Positions 39,690-53,290 of a DNA stretch of 64,000 bases are shown piece by piece. The notes under the pieces were generated by a model that did no database searches, had not been told where the DNA came from, and was given only the letters and a program-made list of their open reading frames with translations. Source of the DNA: Trichoplusia ni (Eukaryota > Arthropoda > Insecta > Lepidoptera > Noctuidae); NCBI RefSeq assembly GCF_003590095.1, contig NC_039481.1:9641895-9705894 (forward strand), in the 5' to 3' direction. Each line of letters begins with the position of its first letter. The stretch's first letter is position 1. The translations under genes were made by a program, and so were the position numbers.

Positions 39690-39850
39690 AGATAAGTGTT
39701 TAATATTCATAAATATTTTAGATAAATTACACCATGAAACAGAACAAATAATCGTGCTCATTACAAAAACATTTGCCTTAGGTGGGAATCGAACTCACGA
39801 CCTCTTGTTCAGCAGTCAGGGCCTCCAACCTCTGAACCAACTGACCCGTG
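39690..39850 (-). mobile_element. tRNA-derived SINE, second head type
   Basis: The minus strand reads GGTCAGTTGGTTCAGAGG (box A region), then GAGGTCGTGAGTTCGATTCC (box B) and CCACC, followed by GGCAAATGTTTTTGTAATGA, GCACGATTATTTGTTCTG and a degenerate body. It looks like a tRNA but is followed by the SINE body, so it is not called as a tRNA gene. The head differs from the 18.4 kb family while the body blocks are shared. Confidence 0.7.
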
Positions 39851-40670
39851 TATAGGTTTAAGAGGTAGACCGTAGACCAAGTATAAATACGTCTTTCTAT
39901 AAAGTACCAGTAGCTTTAATGGGCTTAGGTATGTAAATAATTGCTTCCTTATTGCCTTACTATTGATTGCCATCAAGGGGACTATTATTCAAATCGATAC
40001 GTCCATTGCCGCATGCCGTGTTGTTTATTTAGAATACAAGACTATCAGTATGGTAATTATGAAAAAAAAACAAGAATTATGTGGTCGTTATAGTTGACAG
40101 TTTGGAATTACGAGTCTAGATTTACTTAGACTTGATCTCTCTGTCTTAAAGGAGTTTCTATTAAATGTTGTCTGTATAAAACGGCTGCTAATATTGAGTT
40201 CTTTAAAGTGAACTTCTACCAAACTGTCAATTGAAAAAGAGGTCATATTCCTGTAGGTTCTACTTTCTTTTTTCATGATTTTCAACTCAACGATGTTAAA
40301 CTGGTCAGACCCTTCATTGAACTCCGCATAAACTTATTACAGGCACTATGAAAAAATATCCGTCAATTGACGTTCAACGATAAGACATAAATATTGCCCG
40401 AATACTTGCTCAGATATTCCCATCATTAAACAAAGGAGAATAACTTCTAGAATGTTCGAAAATAATGTTTCCTTCAGTTCGCAAGCGGTTGAGGGTTGTT
40501 CATGAATAATATTAAATTTAATTCGAATGTGGCTTCGGCAGGTGCATGCCTCTACCGGTTTGTCTCGCTATTTAATTAATAGAGAAGATGCACTACTGAT
40601 ATTAACTGGAACTGATAGTTAAAATACTCTTATATAATAAAATGGTACAAAAATTGAAATATATATTTTT

Positions 40671-40727
40671 CTATTTATCTAGCCCACTGTATCCCACTTC
40701 TCTAAGCTGGTCCACATGGAACGGGCC
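40671..40727 (-). mobile_element. LINE 3' end with internal deletion
   Basis: On the minus strand GTTCCATGTGGACCAGCTTA and GAGAAGTGGGATACAGTGGG then CTAG correspond to two separated parts of the 19.0 kb LINE end. The bases in between (about 45, encoding the middle of that C-terminus) are missing. The tail is ATAAATAG-rich. No target duplication is clear. Confidence 0.65.
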
Positions 40728-42861
40728 AAGATTTCTTTATAGATATTTTTTTAATTTGTGATCCCCTTGTTCATTTAAGATACCAGTCTGTCAAGTGAGA
40801 TTCCTACAATCGTTATCTCGCATGGACACTACGGAATCAGCAGATCACATCACTGCCGAAATCTTTTGTTCTGTTTCCAAATTCATATCTCTACACCTAG
40901 AAATCAAAGCCGCAAGCCGCCAATATTCACACAATTAGTCGCCAGTTCTAAACCCGTCATAAATTCCGCACATAACAACAAACATACAAAGAACTAAGAA
41001 ATAAAACGGTTAATTTGAAGATTGTAATAAGAATGAAGAGAGCCGGCGCCAGCAGACGCCAGGCGGTTCATAAATCACACCGCCTGACTTAGGGACTGTC
41101 GACTGCTAACCAATATATTGCAGCCGAAGCTACGGACAGACGGACACTTTTAAACGAATATCAAAGACATAAATACAAAATTATAGACATTTTAGGATTG
41201 AACTTGAAATTAGAAAAGATTCTCGACAAATCTAGGGTTTCGAGTAATTATGTCCACAAGATTTGTCATTTTAAAGAGGTTATGTTCCATAATTCAGTGT
41301 ACATTACTGGAAAGGTAAGTTAAATAAAAAACAAGTCAAACGCAAGATGCAATGGAACGAGCATTAATGTTACATCAATGAGTCATCAACAAGGGTGAAT
41401 CACCCTACCTGCGCGTACGCAGAGACCCAAAACTGTTATTAGAAAGGGACGGAGAACCTACCACACACCTTTTGTGGACCCCTATGATAAAAACGAAAGA
41501 AGTGACAATTTATTTTAGATATTTTTGACACCGGAGTGGCGAGCCTCTAAAAAACCACACCCTAAAAAAGGTTGAACTTTCTTTGTATCGCTCGATGCGT
41601 TGTTAAAATATTTTTCAAATAAACGTTATAACTTGGTTAAAGATTCGTTATTCATTAATAACGTACGTCTAGCGTGGTCTTAGCTAACGTTTTACTAGCA
41701 CTAACTGAAACATAGTAAATGTTACTTATTGCCGCGGACAATGCGTCTTGGGAGGTCTCAGAAGCGCCGCTTGATGATTTCAAAACGTCTGGCTCGAAAT
41801 TGTTTTACAAAGTTGTACAGAGATGTTTATGAGTATTGGGATATTGAAATATTAGACATGTTACATAGGAAACAATAAACTAGTGAAAGAAGAAGCGAAC
41901 AAACAGCTTTACTGCTTTGAAGAGGTAGCATTAATTTGTCTACTGAGGAGACTGCCGAGGATAACAATTAATGTAAGAAATAAACTAGCAATACTCACAA
42001 TAAACTTCATAAAGGTATGAGAATCAGAAATTATGTAAGACTAGTCCACAATATTACCTTAAATACATTTAACCGAAACGTGGAAATACCTCAACCGCAC
42101 CCTAGATTAAAATCTCCCCAACGCTATTAACACGTTACAAACATCTGACAAATTATCGTTAATCTACTGAATACTAATACAATCTATATCGGATCTAAAT
42201 TTGAATAAACTCGGCATAAATTCTGTTGCATAAGTAGTTCATATCAGACTGTCCATATAAATTTTATTGAAACGAAGTGAACAGTTAAATAAAAGTTAGA
42301 AACTGATCAACGTATAAATGATTCCGAAGAATCTTGAAGTCACAATGAATGTTATCGAAGTATTAACAATTTGAGAAGTCTCCTATAACTCGATGAACGA
42401 ATAAAAGTTAAAGAACTTGAAGATACTTTGCGCAATTTAAATGAACTTCGTTTTGATACTTTTGAGGACAACAGAAGGTGATATTCGTGTTCATAAAGAA
42501 AGTATTGATCAAAGTGATCTCAAATACATTTAAAAATAAAGTAAGAAGTTCTTGATTTGTTCGCAGTATCTGGAATCTTGATAGCTAATGTAATTGGATC
42601 GTCAGATATAAGTTTTCTAACTGTATTCGCCCATTAAAATTTTAATGATCATAGTTATCAGCAAAACTTAACCATAATGTACTCTCTTATTCTTCTTATC
42701 TTTTCTAACGCGATTTTTGACGATGCTGCAGTTTCACAAATTGTGTAAGAGTATAGAAATCTGCAGCACGACATGTAGTAACCACGGCATCCTACCTGAG
42801 CAGACTGTATACCTACTGAACAATAACATCCGAACCACTAACAGATGCAGTTTGCAATATA

Positions 42862-43339
42862 ACGATAATAATAATAATAATAATCGGTGTCGCACCTCTC
42901 TACACCCCTAGCCGCTCGCACTGGTGTTGCCCACCTGCTGTCAATCGTGACGGTATTATAGGGGGGCCCATCTAGTGAGCGGCGAGTCACCGCCTGCCTA
43001 ATTGTTTGCATTACCATGTGGAAAAAGGCAGGTGTCATAGTTCTCCGAATCATTTTAAGGAACTGGTCCACTTAACATGTCTCATTTATATAATAGCCTA
43101 TTTAGTTTTACATACATATTGCAATAGTTTTGCATCTACTTTGGATTCTTCATCTCTGTTCTCCCATAGAGTGGAGGTGAATTATCCCTAGTAGATGCCC
43201 CATCACATTGTATATTAAAGGTCTCAAGAAGGCCTCTGTGCGTTGGACCTGTGTCCCCGTTCAAGCCTTTAAAAAGGACCGGGTCTCTTCTCATGAAGTT
43301 AGCCCGTGAATGAAAAGAGATACAAATAATAATAATAAA
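42862..43339. mobile_element. LINE/SINE 3'-UTR-like segment between (AAT)n runs
   Basis: AAT microsatellites at 42865-42883 and 43327-43339 bound about 440 bp that includes GTGGAGGTGAATTATCC, GGCCTCTGTGCGTTGGACCT, GTGTCCCCGTTCAAGCC and GAAGTTAGCCCGTGAATGAA. I recognise these from lepidopteran genomes as the 3'UTR of a non-LTR element ending in (AAT)n on the plus strand. It abuts the oppositely oriented reverse-transcriptase fragment. Family and exact borders are uncertain. Confidence 0.5.
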
Positions 43340-44330
43340 CTTTATTTTCAGACATAACATCCATAGAGTTAAAATTATACACAAGCAGTTACTTACAATA
43401 CAAATAAAATAAAAACGAGAAGCTTAAAATTAAAATTAAAAAACAAAACACTTACTTTACAATACAATAAAAACGAGAAAATTAAAAAAAAAAACAAAAC
43501 ACTTATTTTACATATCTGAATGACGGTCTGTGAGTCGTCATCCAGTGCCACATGATAGGGCTGTCAACCCTACTGGCCACAGTAGCAACGAGATTGTTGG
43601 AGCTGTCGCGCACTCGCCGCATCAGGGACGCTATTCGTGAGCGTATTATACAGTGAAAATCAGGTATACCTGCCTCGGCAAACATCCCTGATGCACTGCA
43701 AAAGCGCGGCAGCCCCACCATAACCCGATACGCGTCATTATATTGGACTCGCAGGGCACTGTACGAGCTCTGTGTATAGCGGACCCATAGGGCACACGTG
43801 TACAGCGACTGGCAATACGAACGAAACAATGTTTTCTTGACATCCGCTGAACATCGCGCAAACCTACGGGCCAACATATTACACCTAACTGTCAATGCCC
43901 TACGCTCCCTCTCAATGTCCATATCATCTGTTAAATTATCGGTGACCCAATGTCCCAGGTATTTAAAACGTGTGACTCTAGACAACTCGACGCCCGCCAG
44001 TGTAACTGGCGGCACATCGTCGTAAGTCTTATTTCCGGCCTTGAACACCATGAGTTCACTCTTCACGGCGTTATACCTGAGTCCGTGAGCCACCGCATAA
44101 TCTTCACAGATTCGGACGAGCCTTCTCATAGCACTGATTGATGGGCTCAGCAGCACCATATCGTCGGCATAACTAATATTGTTGACACACTGCCCGTCGA
44201 CAGAACATCCAATACTGGCACTGCTGAGCTCACAAATCAGTCGGTTAACATACAGGTTGAAAAGCTTGGGCGAGCTCAACCCACCCTGCCTCACCCCGCA
44301 TTCCAACCTGTATGGCTCCGATAACACTCC
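43340..44330 (-). mobile_element. LINE fragment: reverse transcriptase C-terminal half and 3'UTR
   Basis: The open frame at 43503-44327 (274 residues) contains the RT blocks GVRQGGLSSPKLFNLY (11-26), the catalytic ISYADDMVLL (51-60; Asp55-Asp56), NAVKSELMVF (86-95) and FKYLGHWVTD (121-130), then an Arg-rich thumb/C-terminal part ending at a stop. The first RT blocks with the other catalytic Asp and the endonuclease are absent, so the copy is 5' truncated and inactive. The ATG at the left of the frame is not a real start. The 3'UTR holds two units of 59 and 51 bp (43391-43449, 43450-43500), then ATAAAGTTTATTATTATTAT. It looks CR1/L2-like, but the clade was not verified. Confidence 0.85.
43391..43500 (-). 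repeat. Tandem 3'UTR repeat of the LINE
   Basis: Two A-rich units, each containing ACTTAC...ACAATACAA, then ATAAAAACGAGAA and ending AAACAAAAC, with the start of a third (ACTTATTTTACA). This tandem repeat belongs to the 3'UTR of the minus-strand LINE. Confidence 0.6.
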
Positions 44331-45132
44331 TCCCCACCGAACATAATTGTACTGGATAAGCCCTCCTCCCTTATGTTTAACTTAGCTCAAGTTATGGCGC
44401 CTCGCCAACTATTTCTGCCATTATCTGGCGGAATCTTAAATTCTTAATGCTTCGGTTTCAGCAAGAAATGTAATAATATCATCTCTTTTCGTAAAAAGTG
44501 TATTTTTTAATAATTGTGTTTTACCTCAAATTGAATACATGAATATTTTAATTTAATTAGTTCTGTTTCTTGTTTAACGTGAGGCGACTTAAAAGATGGT
44601 AAGTGGAAATTTCAGGTCGTTTTTACCGACCATAGAGCTTGGTCTTCTAACGTTCTAACCGTTGATTCGCAAGTAACAATTCTACAGCAACATCCACGTG
44701 TAAATCAAAAAACTTGATTCCCAAATGTTTTTTACTTTTATAATAAATGCAAAACAGACATTTAGTATTCTATCAATGTTAGTGCTACCTGTTTCCGGAG
44801 CGCATTGATGACGAATCAAGCTTTTAAAAATGGCGACTAAGACTTCAAATGAATGACCTAAGCATGACAATCGACAATGGTTGATCAGGTCTTGAATATA
44901 TTTCGTGTTGCCGCCTTCCGGTGGACACAGTGCACAAGTCAGCAATCAAGTATAATTAAAATAATAATAAGACCTTCTTTAAATATCCCATGAACAAGCT
45001 TAGGCATTCTCCATACAGAGGAAGTTTTAACATAGAACATCACGCTAGTTCAATGCGAGAGCACTGGTTAAAAATTGTCATACCCTATTTTTCATAAGTC
45101 CAAAGATATACGGGGTTTTAACAACAGCAATA

Positions 45133-45213
45133 TTAGCAGAACTATTGCCGTTGCGGAAGCAAGACACCGCTATCCGTATTGCAGTGAGCCGCGGCGCCGT
45201 CCGCTTCCACCAT
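45133..45213 (-). repeat. GATGGCGCTCT-core dispersed repeat, copy E
   Basis: The minus strand reads CATGGTGGAAGCGGACGGCG, then GATAGCGGTGTCTTGCTTCC and GCAACGG. The head and the CTGTCTTGCTTC block match copy A. The middle is diverged. Confidence 0.4.
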
Positions 45214-45214
45214 G

Positions 45215-48200
45215 ATAGAGTTCATAGTATTATTGAATTCAATACAACTGTTATTCTAATCTTCTATCAGGCCGCTATCAGTACCAATCATACTCGTGAG
45301 ACCACGTCTTATCCTATTATTAGAAAGCCTTAAATTGGCAGAGTCATTAGATAGAAAATAATTGCTAATGAACTGGCCTATAGCGAGACAATTGACTTCA
45401 ATTATCCATGGGAAATGCAAACTTGTATTGATTGAGCATGTCTATGTAATTAGAATGCTTATGTAATGAAACAAGAACTATCTTATCAAATGATTTGCGT
45501 GGAAAGGATGTTTGGTGTAATAGAGAAGTGTTGTGAGAAGAGTTTATACTTGAATACCCAGTGACAGTGAATGTATTGGAAACTATGTTTATCGCGTACT
45601 TTGTATCTATTTCTGGCATCGACTTTTTTTTGCATTTAGCTAGTTTTAACAGGTATGAAAATTGGTTTGTCTTGACTTTGGCCTACGTAGCTACTGCAGT
45701 ACGGCCATTTAAACCTCTATATAACCAAATTAAATCAGTATGTAGCTGTTATTTTAGCGATGACTCAAAAATGGGCCGATCCTCATAAATAAGATACCAA
45801 ACTTGTTATAAATAGCAAATCAAGTACTGCGATAATAACAAGGCTACTACAAAATTTACGCTGAAACGTTCAATAATATTGATACAAGTAGTATCTAATC
45901 TTCTTACCATTCAGTCCAGGCGAATATCAACCTTATCAGTAACGTTCAAAGTACGTTTTAGCCTGTATCTGCTCTTGAGTGTATCTTGACCACATAGGCC
46001 TATGTAGATCCAATAATTCAGTACTTTATAATGACCTAGAATATCTTTTTACATTATCTATTTGAAGTAAATCGACTGAGGAATGCTTTGATGTTGGCTG
46101 AAAGCTACTGTAAAACTATTTGGGTTTATGACTTATCAAATACCTACATTAATATCATTCCATGTTTCTTTTATTTATTTTTAATGTTTGTATTACTGTG
46201 GTAATCAGAAATATGTAACTAGATAGGTTTAAAAAAATGGGCTTTAATGCCAATTCTATTAAAGTCGAAAAGCGTAATGTTCATTGCCAAATATGTCGAA
46301 AAGTATAGATTTAAAAAACGAAAAGCGGGTCATAATCATTAGACATTCCCATTTATCTTAATATTTGGTGTGACATGTTAGCAAAACACTGGCAAACATA
46401 ATAACTCGGTTAGAACACAAAGGTCTTATTATAATAAGCCAGACAAATTAAAATTAATATAAATACTTTTGGCCTTACAGAGATCAAGATCATTTACATT
46501 CAAATAAAGAACGTACTATTACGATATGTCAGACATACGCATACCATAAGCAATTAGTCATCCGTTGCAATGTTGAATTAAGAATAAAAAAAGGTCTTTG
46601 CTTTACTTATGTTTTTTAATTCGTTTATGAATAATGTTTTCGGGAACCGCCATCTTGTAAACAACGCCTACGGTTCACTGAAAGCTTATTCGATACTGAG
46701 AAACGTTATCATAACAAATAACCCACCAATGTATAGACTAGAAAATAACAAGGCATACTTACTGCGAACAGGTAAGTATGTACATCAAAGTATGGTATGT
46801 ACGTCGTTAATTCTTGACGACAATGGGTTCAGTGAGAGACAAATAATATTTCGGCAACGTAGCAATAGGAAGCAACAATCTTGATTTTTATTTTGCTAAA
46901 CGACTCCCGCACTATATAATGTATAGCTAGATTAGCTAGTGGCGCGGATTGTTTCGCAACCCCAAAAGACACCCAGACTCAGAACATGCATTCATGGGTA
47001 ACACAAATTCAGTTCAATTAGCTTCTGTTAGTCGTAACAATGACGAGATATTTTATTCAACACAACTTAATTTACTTGTTTGCTTACACGCCCTAAACAC
47101 TATGTTCTTTGTCATTTACAAAGCAAACAGCAGACCTATTAAAGCCGACAAGCCGCACTCTCGAAGCTCGCGAAAGTACTGCGTTCGGTGCCATAATGTA
47201 AATGATTGTATGAGTACGTGAAAAGCAAATTGCCAGTTCATCTCACACTAAACAAACAACAAGTATTCCTTATTCAATTATCTCTAGAAAGTTCCATTTT
47301 AAAAGCATCTGTTCCGATAGTAAATCCTTTTAAAGATTCTGAATTCAAAATCGTTGCAGCCAATTTGCGGAGAATTTCTCTTGACAGCTGGCTGGTTTCA
47401 TATTTAGAACCACTATAAAAATAAATGTTTATAGTTTTCATTCATGAATTTAATTGCCTAGTTCTATTTCCGTTAATGTATTTAATTAAACGACTTGCCT
47501 GTTCATAAATCATATTAACAAATTTAATACTTAGAATAAAACGCAGATCGCAACATTTAAGGTTACAATAACAACATAAATTTTCGTGTTATCTGTAGCG
47601 CTGTCAGGCGTCTGTTCTTTGTCAACATCGAGACACAATTAAAAGTAACTAGGAGCCTACTTCAAAGAGTTGTCGCTGTTTCGTTTCACGCAGTTATAAC
47701 TGACCATCCTAAAATAATACTGTTATGTGGGTCAGCCAGTCTAGGCGATATGAGATATTGACGTAGGAAACTCGAAAGGGCGTAAGTTTCGGCTAAAATC
47801 AGTCGTATGTTATTCCGGCCTGCCAAAATGCTAGTATTACGTTCGCATTTCGAAATTACTGTTTCACTAATGAAACCTAGTTTCTGGTAAATGCAGGAAC
47901 TATTTACAGTATTTAGTCTTGATCGAAATGGACGTTTGTATATTTAAATGTTTATTCGATTTTAGTGTCAGCTGTACAGGAAATTATTGGCAAAGATGGG
48001 AGATGAGTTTCAGAATTATAGCATTTTAATAAGGCTTGCTTCCTTAACTCGTTAAACAAATAACTTTCAAGAAATTTTATTATTAAAAATGGCCGGCTTA
48101 TGGTATTGCATTAGAACAAGTTTCGCTGATTAACTTAATAAAAAATAACTGAATAGGAACAAACCTAACGTAGAATTACAATTTTATAAAATTGGTGAGA

Positions 48201-51200
48201 CATAATTAGTATGTATCTATGTATGTAATTTGTCATGGCAATGCGTCGACCTTTCTGCCAGGTTCCAACTTCAAAGTAACAAACAGTAATATATAGATTG
48301 ATCACATGTCGTCGTGAGAGCAAGTCAGAAACCATCAGACATGGGCTGTCAGCGCTGACAACCACAGACAATATAAGACAGCTATTGAATTAGAACTATG
48401 ACTTACACCTGACTCATTTATTATAACAGCTACGGTTTAAGTATTTATTAATGAGCCATTTGTCAGAGCTAATGAAACCGTGGGTTGAAATTAGTTTATC
48501 GTTTTTTGGACTTCCATTTTCAATCCTGTTCCTTAGTCCATTAAGTTGATTTTTCATTGATCTGATTCCACTTACGTTTTAAACTTATATGTCTGTTTAT
48601 GAATATTATGTTAACATTCCAATATTACGTGTAGAGGAATTCTTGAGGTTAGTCTGTATTAGCAATAATGAAAGCAACACACTAATCTATATCCTATAGG
48701 TACATATTAAGAGAGAGCGATGTTCTACGTGGGGGGTAATTATGGAAACCAAGGAGGCTGATTCTTAAAATTCCTTTCATATCAAGGTTTAAACGTTGAA
48801 ATGTATAGTACAAGTCTTCAATCTAAGTTGCATCATAACAGCGGCTTTTGAGTTATGAAGCTCTTCGCAGCGATAGTGTGAATCAGTTCTTTTCTGAGAA
48901 ACACCTACGCACAAGCGTGACCTACAGAGAATTTTTAAGGATTTCTATCTAAATCTTTATGAGAATCAAACTAGGAACAAGTTACGGGATCTAGATTTCA
49001 CGAATGGACATAAGTTTTTATACCAACGAGAGTTGGATAAAAATATAACAAGTTACAAAAATCCCTAAACGCCAGATACAAATAACATAAAACAGACGGT
49101 AAGCGAACGCATTCGAAAATTAACACAGCTATTAAAAAAGCAATTGAATATCGTACAGGAACTAATGCGCACCGCCTCCTAATGTAATTCTCTCACCAAA
49201 CATTTCTTTTAATCCTAAACGCAGCTGCATAGTTTATTTATACTGGCCACAACCCGTTTCGTTTATCTGTGCGCTTGGGTTGCCAGATATGGAATAAAAA
49301 TACCTGATGACGTATTCATCAGGGATAATTGAGTGTTAACTAAATACTGGCATTGTATAAACAAATTTTCAAAAAAAGAGCGTCGAAAAAGGAAAATAAA
49401 TTGTCTACTTATTTGAAAATGGTTGACGTGATTAAAATGTTTTATAAAAAAAACTTGTTTACTTAAATAGTAACAGGTTTTGGTTTTATTATAAAGAGTG
49501 ATGTTTTGACTCAATTAACTTGATTATGATGACGGCGTTTGATAGATGTTTTCGGAACATCCCTCTTTCAAAAGGAAACCGCAAAGGCGACTGTAATTAT
49601 TATATCATTACAGAGATATTAAGGTCGCTGTCCTTTACGTTATTTACCAGTATTTTTGCTATACCACACGTTAATTTAATTATTTATTACTAAACTGTTA
49701 TTATAATCCAATTTTGAAGTTGTGAAATTCACAGAAATCGTGCAGAACTCTTTTGTTTACATTAACGCATTCTTAAACATTCACATTCTTTAACTACCTA
49801 CTTAATGACGTATAACTTAATCGACACATTTATTAGAATTCGAATTCGCAATTAGGCATTTTGCCGAACCGAATATTGTGAACAAAAACATACGGTAATA
49901 ATAAAGCCAAAAAACTAACGTGACTTTTTTACCAACATACAAACTTTTTTTACAAAATATTTTGCACCTTACAACAGTCTCACTCACCTGGCAACCCCGC
50001 CAGTCTAACATGTAATTTAATTGATACACAGCCCGCATTCCTCGAGCTTTATTGGACTCATTGGAAGGATAAAGGCAATTCCAAAAGAATTTTTATAACT
50101 AACAACATTCTGTTACTTAAACGCTTGTTTTACAAATGGTTTATTTTACAATGTTGCCACGCTGTTAGTGCAAAAAGTCTGCGGCATAAATTCGTAATTA
50201 GAATATGATTTTTATTTTTTTTTAAATTTTATTCCTTTTTAATACTTAGGTATTTAAGCTTACTTGTTTTATATTTAGCATCGGAGCTTCCAACGAACCA
50301 TAACAATTAATTATTGATAAAGCATAGTGTTAATTATCAGAAACCGCATAATAGGGGGCGAATCACGGCATTAATCATTATTAATTCTTTATTACTAAGA
50401 ATTTTCCAAGTTCCCTAAGCTGAGATAACGAGTGCAAAAATAATGTATGACACTTTAATCTTCGTAATATATGGAGTGATAAAGAGTCACATTATGTTCC
50501 TTTCATTGATATAAATGTACTTAGTTGTAAATAATATCATTATTAATGTGTTATTCCTTTTTTTAATCAATGACAGAAGTTTCTCACTGTCTTACATTTA
50601 ATTCTTAATTTTCAAGTTAATGCCCAGTCTTACTAATAACATTCTTGATTCAAACTGACCGATTACTTTCGCTTCGATAATAATCGATTACCATACAAAA
50701 ATAATATAATTATGTACCTACCTAATGACGTAATCACAGCACTAGCGGTTTCTGTCTAATGTTTATACATAAAGTATGACAAAAGCTTACAATTTGACAA
50801 AGTGTTGTAATTCTACACCGTAACATATTTTTACTTGTTGTCTGTGGTGTTCTAATTTCAACTTTATGAGTAAGACAGGTGGGTTTATAATGCGATGTGG
50901 GATGTTAGGAAGTAGAATAGCCGGCGCCTTTGACCGACAAGATAATATCTACGCAGAGCAGGTAAGCTTTATTGCTGCTGCCCTCGGCCCGCGCTCACAG
51001 GCCGCCAACAAACCTCCTGTGTTGTTTTTCACACGATAAACTGTTCTTGGATATTCTAAGGAATTGTGTCTGGAGCGATTTCGTTCGGAACCGACATTAC
51101 GAAATTCCGTTTGAAATGAGCTGAAATATTTTTGGGAACATACTTTTTTTATTAATTATATCTAGTGTAACTAAATTGTGTTAAACGAAATAGAAATGGA

Positions 51201-53090
51201 GTTAAAAAAGTTTTTTTATGACACTTCTTAGCATTCAAAAACCCATATGAACAAGAAAGCAAAATGGTGGAGAAATTGGGTAATAGTATGGTACAGAGCT
51301 ATTCCGACTACCCGAAAGACGACTTTCATTTGAAACTAAAGCTTCACACCGTGGGCGGTCTATGGACATCCTTAGAAATCTTGATTATTATTACCCTCTC
51401 ATGCTCTCACGCAATCACTTCATAAGCCAAAGAAACATAACAAACAGTATATAAATCTCGTTTTAAACATAATTTGCAAAGAGGTTTAGTTCAAACGAGT
51501 TATACATCGCGATGACACGGCAGACGTTTGTTTGGGTCCGTGAAGGGTCCGTGTGTTATCGACAGATTATCACCTGACACAACAGAGTTGTCTGGTTACT
51601 TTTGACGTGACTATTCATTCACTAACCGAGAAATGTATGAGAACTTTATGATAACAGAATACTTGTTCGGAACTGGATTGTCGTTTTGCACACTTACAAT
51701 TTTTGTTCCGTCTTGGAGATAGAGATCATAGAAGCAAAACACATTTTTTCATGTATGGTATTCAAACATAGTTTAACACCGAGTACCCATTGGTACTGTT
51801 TAATACACTTTTTTTATGTTAATTGTGGCATTTGATATTTTAAAGATAACGTAGTGCACAAAGAAGTAACATTTACTTTCCATTCCATTTCAATTTGTGT
51901 TTTTTTTATCCTAAAAGGCTCTAACCTCTTTTCCTGCTAGAAGAAAAAATATAAGGCCATTAAAAAGTCGCATACACAGGACATTTCTTTAAATCTCCAC
52001 CATTTTATTAAAACGCCGCCCCTCTCTCGACGCCAGTGTGAATGACCGCCAACAGTCCTTACTATCAAATGTGCATATCTCACTAAAGCACACTTTGAAA
52101 TTAAATGGCCAAGATATGCATCCAAGTAGAACTTACAACGACTTCGTAAAGTTATAAAAATAATGAACAAGTACCCAGCTTATTCTTTAAGATTTCTTTA
52201 GAGAGAAAAGAGAGTATTGATGTTTAACTAAAGTGTCGGTATCTGTCTGCTAGCGAGTATCGTTAAAGGACTCTAACTTGGACCATATACGGTAGTCTGT
52301 CTACAGAAGCCTGTGGCAAGTCATCAAACAGACTCCTTTTGTGCCGAGAGTTTCATTACGGATATTGTCCCGCGTGTTTAATCAAGACTCATTCAACTGT
52401 CAAAATGACACAGAGTATATAAACTTGTAGAAGAGATTATTGAGTTTTAGATACACAGTATGACAATATTTGTGTGGTATTAATCGCTTTATAAGAGATC
52501 TATGCATTTCACAGCAGATGTCAATGTAATTCACCTCGTATATGGGTATTGTAAGCTCTTCGTACAAGCTGCAATTTTTTCTTGCATTAAAGCAATGACT
52601 AGACTGGACATTCCACATTAGGAAATATCTTATCTCGTTTTAAATGGCTGAATTACTTAAAGTATTGTTAGTAAGCAACCCGACACCTCCCTACGTGACA
52701 TGGCCACCAGATCGAATGGAAAACTAGAGTTTTCAATCGCGAGTCAGGCGCCGGTGAGATGAACCGCATTCCTCAGCCAGTCTTTGTCATGTTAACCAAA
52801 CAGAAGTCTCATTATTCTGTTATTTTAACTAGCCGTGGAGCGATGCCTTATACGTAAACCGGCCGCCCGTATACATCACTACAATGTACCCCAAGAAGTT
52901 TTTTTAACTGCATAACTGGAACGTGTATAGGGAATTTTCAAAGAGCCAGGACGGATTTTATTGAATGTTACGCGGAAGTCGTTAGCTTCTGTGTTGAAAG
53001 TGTTTTTTTCAATTCGGTTTAAATACCAACATACGTTTAGATCGCTGATTAAATGTTTAGAGCTAAGAAATATCATAGTTCATAAATATT
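45215..53090. other. Unremarkable intronic DNA
   Basis: Nearly 8 kb of AT-rich sequence. I see no exon with splice sites and coding bias, no RNA gene and no recognised repeat. It contains only small hairpins (for example CCTGATGA/TCATCAGG at 49303-49323). Confidence 0.4.
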
Positions 53091-53099
53091 ATTAGTTTT

Positions 53100-53290
53100 G
53101 TGTTAGTGTATGAACAGTCGCAGGTCGATACGACGAGCCGGCGGGCGACCCCTCGCGCTATTGTGTCGGATCGACTAGTTTTTATACGCTAGCTCATCGG
53201 CATCGCCCACTCGAGTTTTTGGAATTCCGATAGCGGTCTCCCCGCGGCCGGGGGCCGGTTCATTCATAACCCGGCGTGAAACCTATACCC
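53100..53290. promoter_or_regulatory. CpG-rich islet 1
   Basis: About 190 bp rich in CG (CCGCGGCCGGGGGCCGG and others) in AT-rich surroundings, without a supported exon. It is the first of three such islets between 53.1 and 57.1 kb, 6-10 kb downstream of the promoter. They are candidate enhancers or alternative promoters. Confidence 0.3.

Noticed and set aside
39780..39850. Minus-strand tRNA gene
   Set aside because: Boxes A and B are present, but a SINE body follows directly and the acceptor and anticodon stems are imperfect.
46754..46780. CATACTTAC/GTAAGTATG stem with a donor-like sequence
   Set aside because: Nine-base arms are not rare in 64 kb, and no exon abuts the GTAAGT.
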